Assembly (NCBI RefSeq): GCF_042682685.1 | Contig: NZ_JBHUHX010000059.1 | Location: 60,773-124,772 of the forward strand | Source: Imhoffiella fuscus | GTDB taxonomy: Bacteria > Pseudomonadota > Gammaproteobacteria > Chromatiales > Chromatiaceae | DNA length: 64,000 nt | Direction of reading: 5' to 3' | In this document: positions 18,187 through 26,596 of the stretch, one piece after another | Numbering within the stretch: position 1 is the first letter of the stretch | How the letters are laid out: each line of letters starts with the position of its first letter | Notes under the pieces: generated by a model | Told to the model about the DNA's origin: nothing | Seen by the model: the letters and a program-made list of their open reading frames with translations, nothing else | The model's database searches: none | Translations under genes and position numbers: made by a program

Positions 18187-19401
18187 TCAGAAGCGATAGG
18201 AGCCGAGAACCGAAAAGAGCGTCCAGTAGCGCTCGGTCTCGCTGGGAACCGGATTCTCCAGCTCGGACAGCCAGCCGGTGCCGTCGATGTAATGGAACTC
18301 CGTCCTCAGCATGAAGGCTGGAGTGACGTCCCAGCGCATCCCCAGAGTCAGATCCTTGGCGAAACGTCTGTATGCCGGCAGACCGGTCGCTGCGGCGAAT
18401 GCCGTTCCATTGCGGTCCTCCTTGTCCCAGTAGAGCACGTCGTATCTCAGCAACGCCTCCCATCGCGGGGCGAAGCGGTAGGTTCCCTGTAGGTAATAGC
18501 TCTCGCCGGTGAATCCGACATCGGGGAATTCAGGACCGAAATCCCGCACGCTCGCCGAGCGCCGCGCATATTCGGCCGTCAGATCCCAATACCGGGCGTT
18601 GTACTGCGCCGAAAAAATCAGCGGCTCGAACCGAAACCGGCCGGAGCCCAAGACATCCCCAGGACCATGGGGATCGTAACCTACATTCACCTGACCACCC
18701 GAGACGGCGAACCGGAAACGCGCATCCACGGACTCGTAACCCAGCCGCGCCAGCCAGGTCGGATCGGGATCGAGCTCACCTGGCACGGGTCCGAAGAAGA
18801 TGGAGCGCTCGAAATCCGGATCGTCGACCCTCGGATATCCCCACTGCAGCTGAAGCGAAAGATTGCCCGTCTCACCGTAACGCTCGCCATAGAGTTGAGC
18901 GCCGTCCAGCGAAAGCGCCAGGTTGCGATTGACGTCGAAATAGATGGATTGCGGCAGCAGGATGCTGGGGCGGGCGAAGGCGACGTCGCGCGTGTCCAGA
19001 TAGAAGCCGAGTGGATTCAGGATGCGCCCGAGCCGAATTCCCATCTGCCCCTCGCGTCCAGCCAGGAAGCGGTCGTCCAGGAAGCCGAAATCCAGCCGGA
19101 TGGCGCCATCGTCCGTCTCCCCCGCGAGGCGTGAAACCGCTTGAGCCGAGAACTGTAGACCAGGCCTCACGCGCCAAGAGGCATTGAGCCCCAATTCACG
19201 GAAATCGAAGGAGCCTCCGTCGATGGAGTCGCCGAAATAATTGTTCCCTGTCGTCAGGATGTAACCCTGGCTCGCAAAGCCGTGAAGTTGGAGTTGCTCG
19301 GGCCAGTCGCCGGCCTGAGCGGCCATGCTACAGATACCCGCCAGCCCGACTGCACAGTGGACCGCAATTCCCTTGATCGTCGAGCGAAGATCCAAATGCA
19401 A
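18187..19401 (-). CDS. Outer-membrane beta-barrel (porin-like) protein
   Basis: The frame is open to 19494, but that ATG lacks a ribosome site and gives a long non-signal leader. A TTG at 19401, 8 bases after GGGGAG, gives about 404 residues with a Sec signal peptide ending SMAAQA before GDWPEQ. The mature part is rich in alternating aromatic/polar strands (for example ESYYLQGTYRF, FMLRTEFHYI) and ends in phenylalanine (GSYRF), as BamA-recognised barrels do. No specific porin family is recognised and the solute is unknown. It is convergent with the methyltransferase gene, one base apart. Confidence 0.7.
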   Translation of the reverse strand: MHLDLRSTIKGIAVHCAVGLAGICSMAAQAGDWPEQLQLHGFASQGYILTTGNNYFGDSIDGGSFDFRELGLNASWRVRPGLQFSAQAVSRLAGETDDGAIRLDFGFLDDRFLAGREGQMGIRLGRILNPLGFYLDTRDVAFARPSILLPQSIYFDVNRNLALSLDGAQLYGERYGETGNLSLQLQWGYPRVDDPDFERSIFFGPVPGELDPDPTWLARLGYESVDARFRFAVSGGQVNVGYDPHGPGDVLGSGRFRFEPLIFSAQYNARYWDLTAEYARRSASVRDFGPEFPDVGFTGESYYLQGTYRFAPRWEALLRYDVLYWDKEDRNGTAFAAATGLPAYRRFAKDLTLGMRWDVTPAFMLRTEFHYIDGTGWLSELENPVPSETERYWTLFSVLGSYRF

Positions 19402-19736
19402 AGCAGGCACTCCCCAATTTTCCCTATTCCAACGCACGAAGATAGACCGATCGAAACGCACCGAGCGCACCGAACACACGACCTTAGGCGCCATTGTAGA
19501 GCAGCAACCGCCCGAACGCCGCGCTGGAAGTCGAAATCAGAGCATCCCCTGAACAGCAAGAAAGACCCGGCATTCGCCGGGTCGAGGGATCTCTCGGGGG
19601 AGAGATGAGGAGAACAGCTTGAGTTGTCGAAATCGATGCGTCGGGAGACATCGACTTCAGAAACGCTATCGGCACGAAACAGCCTTTCTTTACCCCGCCA
19701 TTGTGAAAGGGAGAAACACCCGAGCGATATCTGGAC
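19402..19736. other. Intergenic region
   Basis: It holds the promoter region of the outer-membrane protein gene and the 3' end of the ADP-ribosylglycohydrolase transcript, including the terminator given separately. Short open frames inside it have no ribosome sites or recognisable products, and I assign no gene. Confidence 0.5.
19559..19583 (-). terminator. Rho-independent terminator of the ADP-ribose operon
   Basis: Read on the minus strand, GACCCGG-CGAATG-CCGGGTC forms a perfect 7-bp stem and is followed by TTTCTT. It lies about 150 bases after the stop of the ADP-ribosylglycohydrolase gene. Confidence 0.65.
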
Positions 19737-20687
19737 TCAGGTCTCACAATTGGCCAAACGTAGGAGCCGATCGGCCAGGTCCAAGATGGAGTCGCCACGA
19801 CTGATGCGACCGCGCCAATCCTCCGGAATGGCGTTCAGACCATAATAGGCGCCTGCAAGCTGACCATAGATGGCACCTGTGGTGTCGGCGTCCTCGCCCA
19901 GATTGACGGCTCGCAGCGCCCCCTCGCGGAAGGTCTCCGTGTTCCAAAAGGCCCAAAGGGCCGCCTCCAGCGACTGAACGACGTAACCTGTCCCACGAAT
20001 CGCCGGAGGATGACGCACCTTGAAGCGACCGGCGGCAATCTGGTCGATCTGCGAACTCAGCGGATGTACCGCCCAATCGACGCCCTCGGGGGCGAAGCGC
20101 GGACCGAGCAGGATCGTCTTGTCCACGCCTTGCAACGCCCCGACGATCAGACCGGCCATGTAGCGGCAGGCATCGACCGCCTCCGAGGCACCGTGCGTCG
20201 TGCGGGACATGCATCCAGCACAGCGCACCGCCTCGACGGGCGAATGGGCGAAGGCGAGCGGAATGGGCGCCAGACGCATCAGCGAGCCGTTGCCAGCACT
20301 GTGCGGATCTCTGGACCCCGCCAAGGGATCGCCCGTCTCCTCGAAGCGCCGCAACGCCTGGGCGACCGTGTTGCCGATGTCGAAACAGCGTCCGGTGCTG
20401 CTCCAGTGGCCTTGATCGCGCCAGAGCAGATAGCGGCGCATCTGATCCTCAGGGTCGAAGCCGGCGCACACGATCAGACTCTCGGCCAGGCAAAGGGCCA
20501 TCGAGGTATCGTCCGTCCACTGACCTGGGGCGAGCCGGAAGGGGCCGCCGCCCTGCATGCAGTCGATCGGCTGAAAGCATCCTGGGCGGGTGAATTCGAG
20601 CGTCGTTCCCAGCGCATCGGCGACCGCGAGCCCGATCAGTGCGCCACGGAACCGCTCCGCCAGTGAGTGCTCGGCGTAGGTCGTCAT
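19737..20687 (-). CDS. ADP-ribosylglycohydrolase family protein
   Basis: The protein has 316 residues and resembles DraG/ARH all-alpha hydrolases that remove ADP-ribose from proteins or nucleic acids using two Mg2+ ions. Metal-binding motifs are visible: GQWTDDTSMAL near the N-terminus and NLGEDADTTGAIYGQLAG near the C-terminus. The opening RFRGALIGLAVADALG is also family-typical. Its start overlaps the stop of the upstream macrodomain gene by 4 bases (ATGA), so the two are co-translated. Together they form an ADP-ribose reversal module. No ADP-ribosyltransferase or nitrogenase gene is present in the window, so the target is unknown. Confidence 0.92.
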   Translation of the reverse strand: MTTYAEHSLAERFRGALIGLAVADALGTTLEFTRPGCFQPIDCMQGGGPFRLAPGQWTDDTSMALCLAESLIVCAGFDPEDQMRRYLLWRDQGHWSSTGRCFDIGNTVAQALRRFEETGDPLAGSRDPHSAGNGSLMRLAPIPLAFAHSPVEAVRCAGCMSRTTHGASEAVDACRYMAGLIVGALQGVDKTILLGPRFAPEGVDWAVHPLSSQIDQIAAGRFKVRHPPAIRGTGYVVQSLEAALWAFWNTETFREGALRAVNLGEDADTTGAIYGQLAGAYYGLNAIPEDWRGRISRGDSILDLADRLLRLANCET

Positions 20688-21214
20688 GGCGCGACCTCAG
20701 AAGCCGGATCCATCAGAAGACGTGTATAAACAGCCAAATCCTCCGCCGAGAAACAGCAGAAAACGACCTCTTCGAGCACTGTCGACCGCTCCAGAACCGC
20801 GCGGACGGCACCGACGGCCACCTCGGCGGCCAACTCGACCGGATAGCCATAGACACCCGTGCTGATGCTCGGGAAGGCCAGTGTGCGCACCGAGTGCGTC
20901 GCGGCCAGCTCAAGCGAGCGCCGGTAGCAGGAAGCCAGCAGCTCGGGCTCGTTCGCCCTGCCCTGCTGCCATACCGGACCGACCGTATGGATGACGAATC
21001 GGGCCGGTAGGCGATAGCCTCGGGTGATCTTTGCATCGCCGGTGGCACAACCGCCGAGCGCACGGCATTCCGCGAGCAGCTCCGGACCAGCCGCGCGATG
21101 GATGGCGCCGTCCACACCGCCGCCGCCAAGCAGCGATCCGTTGGCCGCGTTGACGATCGCGTCCACCGCCAGGCTGGTGATGTCCGCTCGAACCGCGCTC
21201 AACCTTGCCCTCAT
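20684..21214 (-). CDS. Macrodomain protein (O-acetyl-ADP-ribose deacetylase type)
   Basis: The protein has 176 residues from ATG 21214, which has GGAGGTGA upstream; the frame is open a little further but without a ribosome site. Macrodomain landmarks are AVDAIVNAANGSLLGGGGVDGAIHRAAG, here seen as IVNAANG, the GGGGVDGAIH loop, HTVGPVW and the phosphate loop SISTGVYGYP. Such proteins bind and hydrolyse ADP-ribose derivatives, for example O-acetyl-ADP-ribose or ADP-ribosyl aspartate/glutamate. The 4-base overlap with the ADP-ribosylglycohydrolase gene indicates a common function. Confidence 0.92.
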   Translation of the reverse strand: MRARLSAVRADITSLAVDAIVNAANGSLLGGGGVDGAIHRAAGPELLAECRALGGCATGDAKITRGYRLPARFVIHTVGPVWQQGRANEPELLASCYRRSLELAATHSVRTLAFPSISTGVYGYPVELAAEVAVGAVRAVLERSTVLEEVVFCCFSAEDLAVYTRLLMDPASEVAP

Positions 21215-21376
21215 GACCGACTCACCTCCCACCCGATTGCCACAGACATCGACACCCCGACACAACGCAGGTTCGACACGTCCCCCTTAGGTCGAAACAG
21301 AACCCGCAACGTGTCCGAATGGACGCGACCCTTTTGCTAAAGTGCAACCTCTCCGTCTCCGTTGGTTTGCAGTTTC

Positions 21377-22450
21377 ATGGCTCGTGCTCCGAAGAAATCC
21401 TCGAAGAAACCCCGCTCCACCGCTAAATCCCGCTCGAACACACCGATCTGGCTTCCCTCCAAGCTCAAAACCTGGCTGCTCAAACTGCGCGGCCTCGCGA
21501 TCGCGCTGGGGGCGATCGGTCTGGTGTCGACGCTCCCGCAAACCATCGTCGAAAAGCTGCCGGAAAGCGCCCAACAGGCCGTATCCATCACCGTCGATAT
21601 TCGCACCTTGCTGGGCGAGATCGCCTCGGATACCGGAGGTTGGCTTGGCGATCTGTTGGGCTCGCGCGCGCCCTCCTTGAGCGGGGATATGCTTTCGCTG
21701 ATCCAATCGCTTCCGCTCGATCCGAAACGCTGGCTGCCCCAGAACGGCGACACCATCCAGCCCGACGCCAGCAGACTACCTCAGGTGGCCGGTTCCTTCG
21801 CCGGTGCGAAAAAACTGCTCTACGACCAAGTCTATTCCGATCACAGAAAGACCTTCTACTGCGGATGCCGCTATGACGACAAGCGCCAGATAGAGCTCGG
21901 CAGCTGCGGTCTGACCGGCCTGACCAGCTCGCGCGCCCAGCGCGTGGAGGCCGAACATGTCTTCCCCGCCGCCCAGTTCGGCAACATGCGCAAGTGCTGG
22001 CGACAGCCCGAGGCCTTTCCTGACTGCGTAACCAGCGGGGGGCGCACGCTCTCCGGCCGTCAATGCTGCGAACGAACCGACCCGGTCTTCGAGGCGGCGC
22101 ACAACGACCTCTTCAACCTCTATCCGGCGGACGGCTACATCAACGGACAGCGATCGAACTTCAACTGGGGCATGGTCGGCGGCGGGGAGCGTTTCGGCGA
22201 CTGCGACATCCGCATCGACGCCAGCCAGCGCCGCGTCCAGCCGCCTCAGAACGTCCGCGGCGACATCGCCCGGACCATGTTCTACATGCGCGATACCTAC
22301 GGCTTCCGACTGAGCCGCCAGGACGAACAGCTCTATACCGCCTGGAACAACAGCGATCCACCGGATGCCTGGGAGATCGAGCGCGAGAAACGTATCCGGC
22401 GAATCCAAGGAGTCGGCAACACATACGTCGCCGATTACAAACCGCTGTAG
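21377..22450 (+). CDS. Endonuclease I (EndA/NucM/Dns family) with N-terminal membrane anchor
   Basis: The protein has 357 residues from ATG 21377. The C-terminal 220 residues carry the beta-beta-alpha-metal nuclease core: EAEHVFPAAQFG with the catalytic histidine, then HNDLFNLYPADGYINGQRSN with the metal-binding asparagine region, and paired cysteines as in secreted Dns nucleases. These enzymes cut DNA non-specifically in the periplasm or outside. Unusually there is a basic Ser/Lys/Arg-rich N-terminus followed by one hydrophobic segment (about residues 40-56) and a linker of about 90 residues, so it may be membrane-anchored rather than secreted. A role in nucleotide scavenging or DNA uptake is possible. 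Confidence 0.85.
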   Translation: MARAPKKSSKKPRSTAKSRSNTPIWLPSKLKTWLLKLRGLAIALGAIGLVSTLPQTIVEKLPESAQQAVSITVDIRTLLGEIASDTGGWLGDLLGSRAPSLSGDMLSLIQSLPLDPKRWLPQNGDTIQPDASRLPQVAGSFAGAKKLLYDQVYSDHRKTFYCGCRYDDKRQIELGSCGLTGLTSSRAQRVEAEHVFPAAQFGNMRKCWRQPEAFPDCVTSGGRTLSGRQCCERTDPVFEAAHNDLFNLYPADGYINGQRSNFNWGMVGGGERFGDCDIRIDASQRRVQPPQNVRGDIARTMFYMRDTYGFRLSRQDEQLYTAWNNSDPPDAWEIEREKRIRRIQGVGNTYVADYKPL

Positions 22451-22562
22451 CCTGGGTGCAGGGCAGCAAACCCAGGACGGCGCTCAAGTTGCCGCCGAGC
22501 GTATCCGCAAGGGCATCCCCGGAACCGCTATCGCTCCATCCGGGCTACGCGGACGGACATGG
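22447..22562. repeat. REP-type extragenic palindromic element
   Basis: GTAGCCTGGGTGCAGGGCAG at 22447 and the opposite arm CATCCGGGCTACGCGG near 22540-22556 match the ends of REP elements that occur again near 50970, 54960 and 59003. It lies between the convergent nuclease and hydrogenase genes and may help terminate both. Confidence 0.6.
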
Positions 22563-22635
22563 ATGGATCCTCTGATCCGGACCATTGACCAGCATGGATG
22601 CCGAGATTCGGCACCCATGCTGCGTGCGGAGAGAT

Positions 22636-24537
22636 CTATTTGATGAACTTGCCGCGCGCCTGGTAGTGCGTGTGCAAGTGATGGTGCGAGATGTGTCCGC
22701 AGGGACCGTCGGTGAGGAACTCCTGGTAGAGCTGGAGCACCATCGGGTTCTCGTGCGACTTACGCACCGCGTAGTCGGCGTCGATCTGGTAGATGGCCTG
22801 AGACCGCTTGGCGCGGATCTCCGGGCTGGTCGGGATCGGCTGACCGCCGCCGCCGAGACAGCCGCCCGGGCAGGCCATGAACTCGATGAAATGGCACTCG
22901 CTGAACGGACCGCCGGCCTCGATGTCCTCCATCACCCGTTGGGCGTTGGCGGTACCGTGCACCACGCCGACCTTGAGGGTCGCACCCTTCAGCCAATCCC
23001 AATTCGGAACCAGATGCTTGATGAGATCCGGCACCGGACCGACCTCGGTGATCGGGATCTCGGCCAGACGCGCCCCTTCGATTCCGCGCACCGGCAGGAT
23101 GTTGGCGTGGTCGTAGAAGTCCTCGACCTGCTTTCCGGTGACCATCTCGATCACGCTACGCAGCGCGGCCTCCATGACACCGCCAGTCGCACCGAAGATT
23201 GCGCCGGCACCCGACGCCTCGCCGAAGGGGGCGTCGAACGGCGCCTCGGGCAGCTTGGGCAGATCGATGCCCGACTCCTTGATCATCCCCGCCAGCTCAC
23301 GGGTGGTGAGGCCGTAGTCCACGTCCTTGAATCCGCTCGAATTCATCTCGGGGCGGTTGCACTCGAACTTCTTGGCGGTACAGGGCATGAGCGCGACCAC
23401 GACCATATCCGCCGGATCGACGCCCTTCTTCTCGGCGTAATAGGTCTTGAGCAACGAGCCGAACATCTGCTGCGGGCTCTTGGCCGATGACAGGTGATCG
23501 AGCCGGTTCGTGTGGAAATGCTCCATGTATTTGACCCAGCCGGGCGAGCAGCTGGTGAACTGGGGCAGCTTGACGCTCTCGTCCTTCTCCACCAGCGCCT
23601 TGTAGAGCCGCAGGATCAGCTCGGTACCTTCTTCGATGATGGTGAGGTCGGCGGTGTGGTTGGTGTCGAAGACCGCGTCGAAGCCCACCCGCTTGAGCGC
23701 GGTGTTGAGCTGCTGGGTCACCGGGGTGCCGGGCTCCAGCCCGAAACACTCGCCCATGCCGGCGCGAGGCGAGGGCGCGGTCTGAATGACCACGTGCTTG
23801 GTCGGATCCTCGATCATGGTCCAGACCTCATCGGTCTGATCCAGCTCGGTCAGTGCGCCGGTGGGACAGTGGTTGATGCACTGACCGCAGTTGATGCAGA
23901 CCACGTTCGCGAGCGGCTTGCTGGCAAAGGTCGCGACATGCGCGCGCGAGGAGCGGCTCGCGACCGTGAGACAGCCGACGCCCTGGAGTTCGTCGCAGGC
24001 GCGCACGCAGCGTCGGCAGAGCACGCACTTGTTCATGTCGCGCACGATCGAGGGGCTGCTGCGGTCGATGACGTACTTGGGCTCGGTCGGATGACCGAAG
24101 CGGTAGAAGTCGACGCCGTATTCGGCCGCCAGGGACTGGAGCTCGCAGTTGTTGTTGCGCTTGCAGGTGTTGCAGTCGCCGTAGTGCTCAGCCAGCAGCA
24201 GATCGATGATGTGGCGTCGGGCGGAGCGCACCTTGGGGGTGTTGGTCTTGACGGTGACGGACTGCATCACCGGCGTGGCGCAGGAGGCCTGGAGGGTGCG
24301 CGCGCCCTCGACCTCGACCACGCAGACCCGGCAAACGCCGGAGGTGCAGAGATCGTCGTGATGGCAGAGGGTCGGAATGCGCACACCGACCTGACGGGCG
24401 GCGTCCAGAATCGAGGTTCCCTGCTGCACCTTGAGTTCGATGCCATCAATGGAGACATCGATCATGGGTGCGTCCGGACCGGGAACGAAGGCGTTACGGT
24501 TGTGCTTGGAGGCTGTATGCATGTGCTTGCTGTTCAT
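22636..24537 (-). CDS. hydA: [FeFe]-hydrogenase catalytic subunit, modular (group A, HndD-like)
   Basis: The protein has 633 residues. Domains in order: plant-type [2Fe-2S] ferredoxin (CHHDDLCTSGVCRVC), His-ligated [4Fe-4S] site (HYGDCNTCKRNNNC), two [4Fe-4S] clusters (CVLCRRCVRAC and CINCGQCINHCP), then the H-cluster domain with L1 TSCSPGW (Cys about 330), L2 MPCTAKKFE and L3 MACPGGCLGGGGQP, and a C-terminal small-subunit segment (KSHENPMVLQLYQEF). It interconverts H2 with protons and electrons in the cytosol. L1 has serine where the best-studied enzymes have a second cysteine. The fused NuoEF gene ends 23 bases upstream, so electrons probably pass to or from NAD. A HydA starting at 24537 is preferred, since the frame upstream is only the shadow of the NuoF gene. 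Confidence 0.95.
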   Translation of the reverse strand: MNSKHMHTASKHNRNAFVPGPDAPMIDVSIDGIELKVQQGTSILDAARQVGVRIPTLCHHDDLCTSGVCRVCVVEVEGARTLQASCATPVMQSVTVKTNTPKVRSARRHIIDLLLAEHYGDCNTCKRNNNCELQSLAAEYGVDFYRFGHPTEPKYVIDRSSPSIVRDMNKCVLCRRCVRACDELQGVGCLTVASRSSRAHVATFASKPLANVVCINCGQCINHCPTGALTELDQTDEVWTMIEDPTKHVVIQTAPSPRAGMGECFGLEPGTPVTQQLNTALKRVGFDAVFDTNHTADLTIIEEGTELILRLYKALVEKDESVKLPQFTSCSPGWVKYMEHFHTNRLDHLSSAKSPQQMFGSLLKTYYAEKKGVDPADMVVVALMPCTAKKFECNRPEMNSSGFKDVDYGLTTRELAGMIKESGIDLPKLPEAPFDAPFGEASGAGAIFGATGGVMEAALRSVIEMVTGKQVEDFYDHANILPVRGIEGARLAEIPITEVGPVPDLIKHLVPNWDWLKGATLKVGVVHGTANAQRVMEDIEAGGPFSECHFIEFMACPGGCLGGGGQPIPTSPEIRAKRSQAIYQIDADYAVRKSHENPMVLQLYQEFLTDGPCGHISHHHLHTHYQARGKFIK

Positions 24538-24560
24538 CTCGTTGTTGCTCCCATCCGTCC

Positions 24561-26261
24561 TCAGGCTGCCAGGACCGGGCGCGCCATGATCTCTTCCTTG
24601 AAGTGCTCGTTGATGGCGATGAAGACGTTCGGACTCGCCTGTCCCAGACCGCACTTGGAGGTGGTCTTGATGCTGTGGCTGAGACCGATGAGATCGTTGA
24701 GATAGCGGTTGGAGCAGGTGCCCTTCTGCAGCAGGCGCACGCCGTCGAGCAACTTCTGGTTGCCGATGCGGCAGCCCGTGCACTGACCGCAGGACTCCTC
24801 GACGAAGAACTCCAGATAGTTCTCGGCCACCTCCAGCATGTCGCGGCCCTTGCCGTAGACGATGATGGAACCACCGATGCCCAGGTCCTCGTAGCCCATG
24901 ACGCGGTCGAACTGGCTCTCCGGAACCAGCTCGCCGGTATAGCCGCCGACCTGGACCGCCTTGGCCCCCACGCCGTCGACCAGCTCCAGCAGCTGCCGCA
25001 CCGTCATGCCCCAGGGCAGCTCGTAGACGCCGGGGCGGGCACAGTCGCCCGAGACGCTGAACAGCTTGAAGCCCTTGGAGCGCTCGGTACCGATGGAGGT
25101 GAACCAGTTGACGCCGCGCGCGATGATGCAGCTCGCGGTGGCCAGGGTCTCGACGTTGTTGACGACGGTCGGACGGCCGTGCAAACCCTTCTCGACCGGA
25201 TAAGGCGGACGATTGCGCGGCTCGCCACGGCGACCTTCCAGGCTCTCGATCAGTGCCGTCTCCTCGCCGCAGACATAGGCACCGGCGCCCATGTGGATGC
25301 GGATGTCGAAGGAGAAACCGTCCTTGCCGAGGATGTTCTCGCCAAGCAGATTGGCCTGACGCCGCGCCTCCAGAACCGCCTCCAGGTGCGGACGCAGATG
25401 GGTGTATTCGTAACGCAGATAGACGATGCCTTCGCGGGCCCCGACGGCATAGCCGGCCAGGGTCATGCCCTCGAACACCAGATCGGCGTACTTGCCGAGA
25501 AGAACGCGGTCCTTGAAGGTGCCCGGCTCGCCCTCGTCGGCGTTGCAGATGATGTACTTGACGTCGCCCTCGGCCTTGGCGGCCAGGCTCCATTTGACGC
25601 CGGTCGGAAAGCCGGCGCCGCCACGTCCCTTGAGTCCGGAGACGGTCAGCTCGCTGGCCACATCGACCGGAGTCATCTCCTCGACCGCCCGCGTCAGGGC
25701 CGAGTTGGGCGCGTGGGAGGAATAGCTGAGGATGCTGGAAAAGGTCTCGCCGACATTGCCGACGGTCGGGCGGCGGGTTCGAGCCTCCTGACGGCATTCC
25801 TCGATGATGCGATGCACCATCGGCGGGGTCAGGTTGGAGAAAACCTCGTTGTTCACCATCATGGCCGGGGCCTGATAGTTCATCCCGATGCAGCTCGTCC
25901 ATTCGAGCGTGAACATGCCGTCCGGGGTGGTCTCGCCGAAGCGGATGCCGAGGTCGTTGCGCAGCTGACGCGCGACCGACTTGGCCCCCTTCATGATCGA
26001 GGACATGTCGCGGCTGAGCCGGATGATGAATTTGCCCTTCGGCTTCTTGTTGATGAAGTGGAAGAAGGTGGCGACGCCGTAGACCTCGTTGGCGGGGATC
26101 TTCAGCTGGTCGGCGATGTATTGCATCGCGAATTCGGAGACATAGCCGAATTCGTCCTGATACGCCAGAAGGAGTGGAATAAGCTCCGATCGCTCGGACC
26201 CTATTGTTTTCATCAGCTCCTTGATGACGGCTTTTTCATTGTCCTGCCCAGTCAGCAACAT
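24561..26261 (-). CDS. Fused NuoE-NuoF (HoxF-like) NADH diaphorase subunit of the hydrogenase
   Basis: The protein has 566 residues from ATG 26261, 6 bases after GAGG; a GTG at 26273 is also possible. Residues 1-165 are a NuoE-like thioredoxin fold and the rest is NuoF, with the NADH site GLKGRGGAGFPTGVKWS, the FMN-region motif GAGAYVCGEETALIESLEG and the N3 cluster motif SCGQCTGCRIG plus a distal cysteine (TSKCGLG). In the NuoE part only one of the four expected [2Fe-2S] cysteines remains (SCIGMNYQAP), the first pair being replaced (LSRDMSSIMKG), so this cluster is probably absent. The architecture is that of HoxF of NAD-reducing [NiFe]-hydrogenases, but here it precedes hydA. Confidence 0.9.
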   Translation of the reverse strand: MLLTGQDNEKAVIKELMKTIGSERSELIPLLLAYQDEFGYVSEFAMQYIADQLKIPANEVYGVATFFHFINKKPKGKFIIRLSRDMSSIMKGAKSVARQLRNDLGIRFGETTPDGMFTLEWTSCIGMNYQAPAMMVNNEVFSNLTPPMVHRIIEECRQEARTRRPTVGNVGETFSSILSYSSHAPNSALTRAVEEMTPVDVASELTVSGLKGRGGAGFPTGVKWSLAAKAEGDVKYIICNADEGEPGTFKDRVLLGKYADLVFEGMTLAGYAVGAREGIVYLRYEYTHLRPHLEAVLEARRQANLLGENILGKDGFSFDIRIHMGAGAYVCGEETALIESLEGRRGEPRNRPPYPVEKGLHGRPTVVNNVETLATASCIIARGVNWFTSIGTERSKGFKLFSVSGDCARPGVYELPWGMTVRQLLELVDGVGAKAVQVGGYTGELVPESQFDRVMGYEDLGIGGSIIVYGKGRDMLEVAENYLEFFVEESCGQCTGCRIGNQKLLDGVRLLQKGTCSNRYLNDLIGLSHSIKTTSKCGLGQASPNVFIAINEHFKEEIMARPVLAA

Positions 26262-26596
26262 CAGAGACCTCACTCCGCACGCCCCGCGAAAGGGAGCACG
26301 CGGCCATGTTGAACACGAGCTGGGTGGCCGCGACAGCGGCCGATCCCCGCGTATCGACCCATCATCTGGACGTCGAAACGGCGCGGGAGCGCGGATGACC
26401 TGTGAGGAATCCGGTGTCCGACGGGGTTACGACCAGCGCGGCGCATGAAGGATCAGTATTGGGTAAACTAATACCCCTACAAAATACCGCAGAATTTAAT
26501 GGTATTCTGAAATACGTTCGTCATACAAGCATCTAGGCCGGCCTTGTTAAGGGTAATTACTCAATCCAGGTCATTCGGCGAGGAAACAACGCCGCC
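26262..26596 (-). promoter_or_regulatory. Intergenic region with AATACC-type repeats upstream of the NuoEF-hydA pair
   Basis: This 335-base stretch contains no gene. An AT-rich part (26455-26520) carries AATACC at 26470-26475 and 26483-26488, its reverse complement GGTATT at 26501-26506, a GTATT at 26456-26460, and the inverted repeat GGGTA-N6-TACCC at 26461-26476. It is a likely separate promoter/operator for the structural genes. No clear FNR box or sigma-54 site is seen. Confidence 0.45.

Noticed and set aside
24538..25902. Upstream extension of hydA to a 1088-residue fusion
   Set aside because: The extension is the out-of-frame shadow of the NuoE-NuoF gene; the real hydA start at 24537 is followed by a normal ferredoxin domain.
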